From: Litoreibacter sp.
GTDB taxonomy: Bacteria > Pseudomonadota > Alphaproteobacteria > Rhodobacterales > Rhodobacteraceae
Length of the DNA: 7,003 bases
Assembly: GCA_013042765.1 (NCBI GenBank)
Contig: JABDPP010000070.1
Location: 1 to 7,003 of the forward strand
Direction: 5' to 3'
Part shown: positions 1 through 5,882 of the stretch, piece by piece
Numbering within the stretch: position 1 is the stretch's first letter
Layout: each line of letters opens with the position of its first letter
The notes under the pieces: model-generated
What the model saw: the letters and a program-made list of their open reading frames with translations, nothing else
Database searches by the model: none
What the model was told of the DNA's origin: nothing
Position numbers and translations under genes: made by a program

Positions 1-567
1 GTCCTGCATCGTCTCGCCGGGGAGGGGTACCTGAGGCTGGAAGAAAACCGGGGCGCGAAAGTCGCCTCCATGGATCTTGGCGTAATGCGAACCTTCTTCC
101 AAACCGCACCGCTGGTCTACGCTACGATCGCGAGGCTGGCTGCTGAGAACCGAACAACCGCGCAGCTCAACGCGCTGAAGGAAACCCAGCGCCAGTTCCG
201 GCAGGCCACTACCGCTGGCAAAGCCGACGAAGCGGCACTGCTGAACCACCGGTTTCACGAGCAAATCGGAGAGATGGCCCACAACCCGTATCTGACGCCA
301 AGCCTGAAGCGGATGCTGATTGATCACACGCGGCTAAGCCAGACATTCTACCGACCTGCCTCTGCCTCGGAACGCGTCCTCGTCACCAAGGCAACCGAAC
401 AGCATGACGGAATGATCGTCGCGATCGAGGCGCATGAAAGCTCGATCGCCGTCGACCTGACGCTGCAACATTGGGACCTGTCGCGCGACCGGTTGGAGCG
501 GTTCGTGCGTCCCGACCCTCTTCCGATCGATGTCATTTCACTGAAGGAGGCAAGCCGTGCAGTTTGA
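1..567 (+). CDS. GntR-family transcriptional regulator, FCD subfamily (5' partial)
   Basis: This is a ligand-responsive DNA-binding regulator that probably controls the catabolic genes behind it. The frame is open from base 1, so the N-terminus (most of the winged helix-turn-helix, perhaps 50 residues) lies outside the window. The first 23 visible residues look like the end of the wing, with an 'EGYLRLEENRGAKV' stretch typical of GntR proteins. The rest is an all-helical FCD ligand-binding domain. Candidate metal ligands, numbered from the first visible codon, are Asn82 and His86 (N-x3-H within 'NHRFH'), His135 ('EQHDGM') and His157 ('LQHWDL'). FCD proteins more often have Asp at the first position. 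The 3' end overlaps the next gene by 11 bp, so the regulator is probably co-transcribed with the enzymes; the promoter and operator would lie upstream of the window. The subfamily is clear but the effector is unknown. Confidence 0.93.
   Translation, partial: VLHRLAGEGYLRLEENRGAKVASMDLGVMRTFFQTAPLVYATIARLAAENRTTAQLNALKETQRQFRQATTAGKADEAALLNHRFHEQIGEMAHNPYLTPSLKRMLIDHTRLSQTFYRPASASERVLVTKATEQHDGMIVAIEAHESSIAVDLTLQHWDLSRDRLERFVRPDPLPIDVISLKEASRAV
544..550 (+). promoter_or_regulatory. Shine-Dalgarno site of the DapA-family gene
   Basis: AAGGAGG, a near-perfect Shine-Dalgarno sequence, sits inside the last codons of the GntR gene, 6 nt before the GTG at 557. It decides the GTG start and suggests strong translation initiation within the overlap. 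Confidence 0.85.
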
Positions 568-1465
568 GGGGATCTACACACCCGTCATCACGCCCTATCA
601 CGATGACTTCTCGCTCAATCCCGAAGCGCTGGCGAGAACCATCGACCACCTCATCGCGGCCGGGGTGCACGGGATCATCGTCGCGGGGACAACCGGTGAA
701 TACTATGCCCAGTCACCCGAGGAACGCGTGGAACTCATGACCATGGCAAGCGACCTGATCGCCGGTCGGGTGCCGGTGATTATTGGTACCGGTGCGATCC
801 GAACAGAGGACAGTATCCTGTTCGCAAAGGCTGCGAAAGACGCGGGTGCAGATGCACTGCTGGTTGCCACACCACCCTACGCTTACCCGACCGGACGCGA
901 AATTGCCCTGCATGCGCTGGCCGTGGACCGCGCCGCGAACCTGCCGGTTTTGCTCTACAACTACCCAGGGCGGATGTCGGTGAATATGGATGAAGAAACT
1001 CTCGATCGCCTTGGCCGTTCTCCGAATTTCTGTGCCATCAAGGAAAGTTCGGGCGATCCAAACCGGCTCCACATGCTGGCCCGGGACTATCCTCATATCG
1101 CGCTGAGCTGCGGCATGGATGATCAGGCTCTTGAGTTCTTTGCCTGGGGTGCACGCAGCTGGGTCTGCGCGGGATCGAATTTCGCGCCGGAGGCCCATAT
1201 CGCTCTCTATCAGGCCTGTGCGGTGGAAGGCGATTTTACAAAGGGGCGCGCGATCATGTCCGCAATGCTGCCGCTGATGCGGGTACTCGAACAGGGTGGA
1301 AAATTCATCCAGTGCATAAAGCACGGACTGACGCTGCGCGGCATCGATGCAGGACCGCCCCGAAAACCACTGCAACCGCTCAACAAGGACGACAAGCGCG
1401 AACTGGAAGAGGTCATCCGCACCATGAACACCGCCATCGCAAAGATCACCGGAGACGCCACATGA
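557..1465 (+). CDS. DapA/N-acetylneuraminate lyase-family aldolase or dehydratase
   Basis: This is a 302-residue cytosolic TIM-barrel enzyme of the class I (Schiff-base) DHDPS/NAL superfamily, at the usual family length. Visible family residues are G-T-T-G-E at 44-48 (substrate carboxylate-binding loop), Tyr108 in 'PPYAYPT', Tyr134 and Arg139 in 'LYNYPGR', and the Schiff-base Lys162 in 'AIKESSGD'. These match Thr44/45, Tyr107, Tyr133, Arg138 and Lys161 of E. coli DapA. The start is GTG, chosen for the AAGGAGG 6 nt upstream; its stop overlaps the next ATG (ATGA). Genes of this type in catabolic operons beside an aldehyde dehydrogenase often encode dehydratases or deaminases, such as pyrroline-4-hydroxy-2-carboxylate deaminase, KdgD or L-KDA dehydratase. 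These all form 2-oxoglutarate semialdehyde. A true lysine-biosynthetic DapA is unlikely here. The family is certain, the substrate inferred. Confidence 0.93.
   Translation: MQFEGIYTPVITPYHDDFSLNPEALARTIDHLIAAGVHGIIVAGTTGEYYAQSPEERVELMTMASDLIAGRVPVIIGTGAIRTEDSILFAKAAKDAGADALLVATPPYAYPTGREIALHALAVDRAANLPVLLYNYPGRMSVNMDEETLDRLGRSPNFCAIKESSGDPNRLHMLARDYPHIALSCGMDDQALEFFAWGARSWVCAGSNFAPEAHIALYQACAVEGDFTKGRAIMSAMLPLMRVLEQGGKFIQCIKHGLTLRGIDAGPPRKPLQPLNKDDKRELEEVIRTMNTAIAKITGDAT
1451..1455 (+). promoter_or_regulatory. Shine-Dalgarno site of the aldehyde dehydrogenase gene
   Basis: GGAGA lies 6 nt before the ATG at 1462, within the last codons of the DapA-family gene. It supports this ATG over in-frame start codons further upstream. 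Confidence 0.7.
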
Positions 1466-2952
1466 CCGATCTTCTGACCCGCGACGAATACGCAGCGATC
1501 GCCGAGGCGCTCGACCCGCCCCGCACGGCCTTCATCGACGGTAAATTTCGCAAGGGATCCGCCGGTGCAATACCGACCGTGAACCCTGCAACCGGTGAAG
1601 AGATCTGCAAGATCACCACCTGCAATTCTGACGACGTTGATCTGGCGGTCGAGAAAGCCCGCGAGGCGTTCGAGCAGGGCCAGTGGGCGAAGCAGCACCC
1701 GTCGGAGCGCAAGGACATTCTGATCCGGCTCTGCAAACTGATTACCCGCAACCGCAGGGAACTTGCAGTGATGGAGAGCCTCGACAGCGGCAAGCCGATC
1801 CGCGACTGCGAGTTGATCGATATCCCCGAGGCCATCCATTGCATCAAGTGGCACGCAGAGGCCGTCGACAAGATATACGACCAGACCGGCCCGTCCGGGG
1901 ATGATGCGATCTCCATGATTGTGCGCGAACCCATAGGGGTTGTGGCCGCTGTTCTGCCGTGGAACTTCCCCCTGCTCATGCTGGCCTGGAAGATCGGGCC
2001 GGCCCTGGCCACAGGTTGTTCAGTGATCGTGAAGCCGGCCGAACAAACCTCGCTCACCACGCTCCGGGTTGCAGAGCTTGCGATGGAGGCCGGTGTGCCG
2101 CGTGGCGTGCTGCAGGTATTGCCCGGTGACGGACCGTCAGTTGGGGAACCGCTCGGGCGTCACATGGGTGTCGACATGGTCAGCTTCACCGGCTCGACCG
2201 AGACCGGACGGCGATTCCTCCGCTACGCTGCCGACAGCAACCTTAAGAAAGTCGTTCTCGAATGCGGCGGCAAGAACCCGGCAGTAGTTCTGGCAGATGC
2301 GGAAAACCTCGACCACGTGGCGGAACATGTGGTCAATGCCGCATTCTGGAACATGGGCGAGAACTGCTCCGCCAATTCCCGGCTGATCGTGGACAAATCG
2401 ATCAAGGCGCCGCTCATGGAGCGGATTCTTGCTCGCGTCCGGGACTGGAAGACCGGAGACCCGCTTGATCCGGCAAACCACCTCGGCGCACTGATCGATG
2501 CGGAGCATTGCAGCAAGGTGGCAGGCTACCTGACCGGCAATGCCCTGACTGGTGGAACGCAGGACGGCCCCTACGTGACACCAACGGTCTATGAGGTTGG
2601 CAAAGATGATCCGAAGGCTCGGGAGGAGATCTTCGGCCCGGTCCTGAGTGTGATCGAGGCAGGCAGCTATGAGGAGGCGATCGCAATCGCCAACGACACC
2701 GACTACGGGCTGGCGGCAAGCGTTTTCACCGCGGGCACACGTAATGCATTGCGGGCCGCGCGTGACATTCGCGCAGGCACGGTGACGGTGAACTGCTACG
2801 GCGAGGGCGACATCTCGACCCCCTTCGGCGGCTACAAGCAATCCGGCTTCGGGGGGCGCGACAACGGCCTTGCCGCGCATGACCAGTACACGGAGTTGAA
2901 AACCATCTGGATCGACCTGAGCGATCCCAGCGAAGGGGATAATGTAGGGTGA
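1462..2952 (+). CDS. NAD(P)-dependent aldehyde dehydrogenase, PuuC-like
   Basis: This 496-residue cytosolic enzyme oxidises an aldehyde or semialdehyde to a carboxylate using NAD(P)+. It is full length for the ALDH superfamily. All key elements are present: 'PWNFP' with oxyanion-hole Asn168, the 'FTGSTETG' cofactor-binding turn, general base Glu267 in 'LECGGK' (Cys where most members have Leu), nucleophile Cys302 in 'GENCSANSR', and 'EEIFGPVL' near the end of the catalytic domain. From memory the closest resemblance is to gamma-glutamyl-gamma-aminobutyraldehyde dehydrogenase PuuC, in 'MIVREPIGVVAA' and in the C-terminal 'PFGGYKQSGFGGRDN' and 'YTELKTIWIDL'. ATG 1462 overlaps the preceding TGA (ATGA), which implies translational coupling. 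The frame is open upstream to 1312, but that part lies in the previous gene and lacks ALDH character. In this operon it probably oxidises the semialdehyde made by the DapA-family enzyme, or an aminoaldehyde released by the flavoenzyme. Confidence 0.95.
   Translation: MTDLLTRDEYAAIAEALDPPRTAFIDGKFRKGSAGAIPTVNPATGEEICKITTCNSDDVDLAVEKAREAFEQGQWAKQHPSERKDILIRLCKLITRNRRELAVMESLDSGKPIRDCELIDIPEAIHCIKWHAEAVDKIYDQTGPSGDDAISMIVREPIGVVAAVLPWNFPLLMLAWKIGPALATGCSVIVKPAEQTSLTTLRVAELAMEAGVPRGVLQVLPGDGPSVGEPLGRHMGVDMVSFTGSTETGRRFLRYAADSNLKKVVLECGGKNPAVVLADAENLDHVAEHVVNAAFWNMGENCSANSRLIVDKSIKAPLMERILARVRDWKTGDPLDPANHLGALIDAEHCSKVAGYLTGNALTGGTQDGPYVTPTVYEVGKDDPKAREEIFGPVLSVIEAGSYEEAIAIANDTDYGLAASVFTAGTRNALRAARDIRAGTVTVNCYGEGDISTPFGGYKQSGFGGRDNGLAAHDQYTELKTIWIDLSDPSEGDNVG
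2933..2938 (+). promoter_or_regulatory. Probable Shine-Dalgarno site of the MttB-family gene
   Basis: AAGGGG lies 10 nt upstream of the GTG at 2949, inside the last codons of the aldehyde dehydrogenase gene. The spacing is slightly long, but it is the best purine-rich site near this start. Confidence 0.5.
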
Positions 2953-4499
2953 GTGTCGAAGCCGTTGGAACCGTTCGCCGCGGGCGCGGGGCGCGCAAGG
3001 CCATTCGCCAGACCCGTGATGTAAGCATGCTGCCAGCGCTGAAGCGCCGGCTGCCCCTGACCGAACCTATGACGCCGGATCAGGTCGAGAGGATCGACGC
3101 GGCATCCATGGGGATCCTCGAAGATGTCGGCGTCGTGTTCCGCGATCCCATTGCGCTGGAGGACTGGCGGCGCGCCGGGGCGGATGTCCGCGGAGAGACC
3201 GTGCATCTGGACCGCGAAATGGTGCGCGAATTGATCGCGACAATTCCCTCGAGTTTCACCTACCACGCACGCAATCCAGTCAATAACCTGCCCTTTGGCA
3301 ACGACCATTCGATTTTTGTCCCGATGACCGGCGCGCCGTATCTGCGCGACCTCGATGACGTGCGCCGCAACCCAACGCTCGATGATCTCGCCAATTTCCA
3401 CAAGCTGAGCCACATGCTGCCCGCGATCCATTCCTCGGCGCATCACATCGTGGAGCCTTACGACCACCCGATCAGCCAACGTCACCTGCGCATCACATAT
3501 TCGTCGATGAAGCACTCCGACAAAACTTTCATGGGCATGACAACCAGCCCGAAGAACGCCGAAGACGTAATGGAGATGTGCGCGATCCTGTTTGGCGCGG
3601 AATTCATGGAGACACATGCGGTCTGCACCGGAAACTGCAACGGTAACTCGCCGCTGGTCTGGGACGAGACGATGCTGGGCGCCATGCGGGCCTTCATCAA
3701 GCGCAACCAGCCAGTCCTTTGCTCACCCTTTGTTTTGGGCGGGGCGAACACGCCGGCCTCGGTCGCGCCGACGGTCGCACAATTGAATGCCGAAGCCCTG
3801 TCCGCACTTGCCTACACGCAGGTCATCCGCAAAGGCGCGCCGGTAATATATGGCCACTATCTTTCAACTGTCTCGATGAAATCAGGGGCACCGATGGCCG
3901 GCACGCCCGAGATCAGCCTGATGAACTTCATGATCGGGCAGATGGCGCGGTTCTACGATGTACCATGGCGCACCTCGAACACGCTGGGCGGGGCCAAAAC
4001 CTTCGACGCGCAAGCAGGCTATGAAAGCGCCACGACCCTGATGGCGGCACTGATGTCCGGCGCCAATTACATCTGGCATTCGGCCGGCTGGAACGAGGCG
4101 GGTATGCATTGTTCGATGGCCAAATTCATCGTTGACGCCGAGCAATGTGCGATGGGCTACCGGATGGCCGAAGGCATCCGCTGGGACGATTTCGAAACGG
4201 CGCTGCAAGCTGTGCGCGACGTAGGACCCGGAGGGCACTATCTCGGCCATCCGCATACGCTAGAGAACTTCCAGCGGGCGTTTTTCATGCCGGAGCTGTT
4301 CGACAACAACGCGATCGAGCAATGGCAGGCGGAAGGTTCGGTCGAGATCAACGAGCGTGCCCTGCAACGCGCCCGCGATCTACTCAGCGAGTACGAGGAA
4401 CCCAAGCTGGATCCCGGGGTCGATGAAGCGCTGCGCGATTATATCGCCCGGCGCGAACGGGAGATCCCTGCAGCCGAAGCCCTCAATCAGGAGTATTAG
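2949..4499 (+). CDS. MttB-superfamily (trimethylamine methyltransferase family) corrinoid methyltransferase, non-pyrrolysine
   Basis: This 516-residue cytosolic protein of the COG5598 type would transfer a methyl group from a methylated (usually quaternary) amine to the cobalt of a small corrinoid protein. It aligns by eye over its whole length with alphaproteobacterial MttB homologs: a basic 'RRGRGARKA' N-terminus, then 'ILEDVGVVFRDP', 'HARNP', 'NSPLVWDETMLGAMRAF', 'LGGAKTFDAQAGYESA' (346-361), 'VGPGGHYLGHPHT' and 'DNNAIEQW'. Methanogen MttB carries pyrrolysine at an in-frame amber codon; here the frame has none, so this is a non-Pyl member like the glycine betaine, proline betaine and carnitine methyltransferases MtgB, MtpB and MtcB. 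The start is GTG within GTGA, overlapping the previous stop; ATG 3027 (490 aa) is an alternative but would lose the conserved basic N-terminus. The stop is TAG. No corrinoid protein or RamA-type reactivase is in the window. Substrate unknown. Confidence 0.92.
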   Translation: MSVEAVGTVRRGRGARKAIRQTRDVSMLPALKRRLPLTEPMTPDQVERIDAASMGILEDVGVVFRDPIALEDWRRAGADVRGETVHLDREMVRELIATIPSSFTYHARNPVNNLPFGNDHSIFVPMTGAPYLRDLDDVRRNPTLDDLANFHKLSHMLPAIHSSAHHIVEPYDHPISQRHLRITYSSMKHSDKTFMGMTTSPKNAEDVMEMCAILFGAEFMETHAVCTGNCNGNSPLVWDETMLGAMRAFIKRNQPVLCSPFVLGGANTPASVAPTVAQLNAEALSALAYTQVIRKGAPVIYGHYLSTVSMKSGAPMAGTPEISLMNFMIGQMARFYDVPWRTSNTLGGAKTFDAQAGYESATTLMAALMSGANYIWHSAGWNEAGMHCSMAKFIVDAEQCAMGYRMAEGIRWDDFETALQAVRDVGPGGHYLGHPHTLENFQRAFFMPELFDNNAIEQWQAEGSVEINERALQRARDLLSEYEEPKLDPGVDEALRDYIARREREIPAAEALNQEY

Positions 4500-4502
4500 G
4501 CG

Positions 4503-4535
4503 GTGCGCATCGCAACACATCCGGGTTGGTCATGA
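4503..4535 (+). CDS. Possible 10-codon minicistron between the MttB-family and oxidoreductase genes
   Basis: GTG 4503 opens a 10-codon frame encoding MRIATHPGWS. It is preceded by AGGAG at 4489-4493 with 9 nt spacing. Its TGA (4533-4535) overlaps the oxidoreductase ATG (4532) as ATGA, the same junction type used elsewhere in this operon. The downstream gene has no good Shine-Dalgarno sequence of its own, so translation of this minicistron could feed ribosomes to it. The frame is short enough to occur by chance, so this is a candidate only. Confidence 0.25.
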   Translation: MRIATHPGWS

Positions 4536-5863
4536 AGGTCTCGAAACTCCCCGTGAACCCCGGCCCTGCCGCTTGGAACAAACTCTTGGCGGACCCGGCG
4601 CCGGCGACGCCTCTGGAGGGCCGCCAGACGGCCGACTGGCTGGTGATCGGCGCGGGTTTTGCCGGACTGGCCGCCGCGCGGAGACTGTCACAACTCAATC
4701 CCGGCGACACGATCGTGATCCTCGAAGCGGGTCGGGTGGCGGAGGGTCCCGCAGGTCGGAATTCCGGCTTCATGATCGATCTGCCGCACGACCTTTCCTC
4801 CTCGGACTACGGCGGAGCGCTGGACGCCGATCTCGCGCAGACGCAGGCCAACCGCGCTGGTATTCGCTTTGCCGCCGAGATGGCAGCGGATTACGGTCTT
4901 ACCGAGGAAGCGTTCTCGCCAAGCGGCAAGGTCAACGCTGCGGCCACTGAGAAGGGCCATGCGCATAATCTTGCATATGCAAGCCATCTTGCGGCCATGG
5001 GAGAGAGCTACACGCTCATAAACGAAGCCGGGATGCGGGAGATGACGGGGACGAACTATTACCACTCCGGCCTTTTCACCCCTGGGACCGCGATGATCCA
5101 GCCAGCCATGTTCGTGCGGGGCGTGGCAGATGGTTTGCGATCGAACCGGGTCCGGATCCTCGAAAACAGCCCGGTAACGGAGCTCACCCGCAAAAGGAAC
5201 TGGATCGCCAAAACACCTGGGGGGCAGGTCACGGCCCCGAGGGTCATCCTCGCCGTGAACGGGCATGCAAACAGTTTCGGGTTCTTCCCAAGCCGCCTGA
5301 TGCATGTGTTTACCTACGCGTCCATGACCCAGCCACTAGGCGCCAGAGAGATCTCGAAGCTTGGCGGCAATCCCGTCTGGGGCGTGACACCAGCCGATCC
5401 GCTTGGAACGACCGTGCGGCGAGTTTCAGGAACGGGCGGAGACAGGATCATCATCCGCAACCGCTTTACCTATGACCCCATGATGCAGGTCAGCGATCGC
5501 CGGATCTCAAGAGTTGCGCAGGATCACGACCGCGCCTTCGCCGCCCGATTCCCGATGCTCTCCGGGGTCGGGATGGAATACCGCTGGGGCGGGATGCTTT
5601 GCCTCAGCCGCAACGCGGTGCCCGCATTTGGCGAACGGGACAAAGGCCTGTTTCTGGCGTGTTGTCAGAACGGGCTTGGCACCGCAAAGGGTACCTTGTC
5701 TGGGATGCTGGCTGCGGAACTTGCGTCCGGTCATAACTCGAAAATGCTGCGGCAATTCATGGCAGCGGAAGACCCCGAGAGGCTGCCGCCCGAACCACTG
5801 ACATGGATCGGGGCGAATGCCACGATGCGGTGGGGTGAGATGAGGGCCGGCAAGGAATTCTGA
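4532..5863 (+). CDS. FAD-dependent amine/amino-acid oxidoreductase, DAO family (PuuB/DadA-like)
   Basis: This 443-residue flavoenzyme of the DAO (D-amino acid oxidase/sarcosine oxidase) family oxidises C-N bonds of amino acids or secondary and N-methyl amines to imines. The FAD-binding Rossmann motif G-x-G-x-x-G is at Gly40, Gly42 and Gly45 ('VIGAGFAGLAAARRL'), with the ribose-binding Glu65 ending the second strand ('IVILEAG'). 'GPAGRNSGF' (72-80) corresponds to the GxSGRNgG motif of PuuB-like oxidases. The C-terminal FAD motif is 'YRWGGMLCLSRNAVPAFG' followed by 'CCQNGLGTAKG'. There is no signal peptide, so it is cytosolic, possibly membrane-associated. An acceptor other than O2 is possible; the sequence does not say. 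The preferred start is ATG 4532, overlapping a minicistron stop. TTG 4526, two codons upstream, is in frame but lacks a ribosome binding site. It follows the MttB-family gene by 32 bp and ends the operon. Confidence 0.92.
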   Translation: MKVSKLPVNPGPAAWNKLLADPAPATPLEGRQTADWLVIGAGFAGLAAARRLSQLNPGDTIVILEAGRVAEGPAGRNSGFMIDLPHDLSSSDYGGALDADLAQTQANRAGIRFAAEMAADYGLTEEAFSPSGKVNAAATEKGHAHNLAYASHLAAMGESYTLINEAGMREMTGTNYYHSGLFTPGTAMIQPAMFVRGVADGLRSNRVRILENSPVTELTRKRNWIAKTPGGQVTAPRVILAVNGHANSFGFFPSRLMHVFTYASMTQPLGAREISKLGGNPVWGVTPADPLGTTVRRVSGTGGDRIIIRNRFTYDPMMQVSDRRISRVAQDHDRAFAARFPMLSGVGMEYRWGGMLCLSRNAVPAFGERDKGLFLACCQNGLGTAKGTLSGMLAAELASGHNSKMLRQFMAAEDPERLPPEPLTWIGANATMRWGEMRAGKEF

Positions 5864-5882
5864 ACCCGCCGCATCCTCCAAC

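Noticed and set aside
713..1375. Long antisense open frame (220 codons) opposite the DapA-family gene
   Set aside because: It is a mirror of a high-GC coding frame, with Cys/His/Arg-rich composition and no recognisable domain.
1312..1461. In-frame upstream extension of the aldehyde dehydrogenase by 50 codons
   Set aside because: It lies wholly within the DapA-family gene, translates to a basic, low-complexity peptide unlike ALDH N-termini, and ATG 1462 has a good Shine-Dalgarno sequence and the ATGA overlap.
557..1465. Housekeeping lysine-biosynthesis dapA
   Set aside because: The operon context is catabolic (regulator, ALDH, methyltransferase, amine oxidase), and the fold is shared by many aldolases and dehydratases; motifs alone cannot assign the DHDPS reaction.
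2137..2880. Long antisense open frame (247 codons) opposite the aldehyde dehydrogenase gene
   Set aside because: The plus-strand ALDH is unambiguous throughout; the antisense product resembles no family and has no ribosome binding site I can support.
2832..3617. Long antisense open frame (261 codons) opposite the start of the MttB-family gene
   Set aside because: It spans two clearly coding plus-strand genes and has no protein-family character.
4497..4535. Read-through of the MttB-family TAG, for example as pyrrolysine
   Set aside because: Pyrrolysine in methanogen MttB is internal (about residue 334), not at the C-terminus. The protein already ends at the family's usual place, and nothing else suggests Pyl coding.
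4357..4950. Plus-strand 197-codon open frame bridging the MttB-family and oxidoreductase genes
   Set aside because: It is out of frame with both well-supported genes, and its Arg/Ser/Gly/Pro-rich product is typical of a shifted GC-rich frame.
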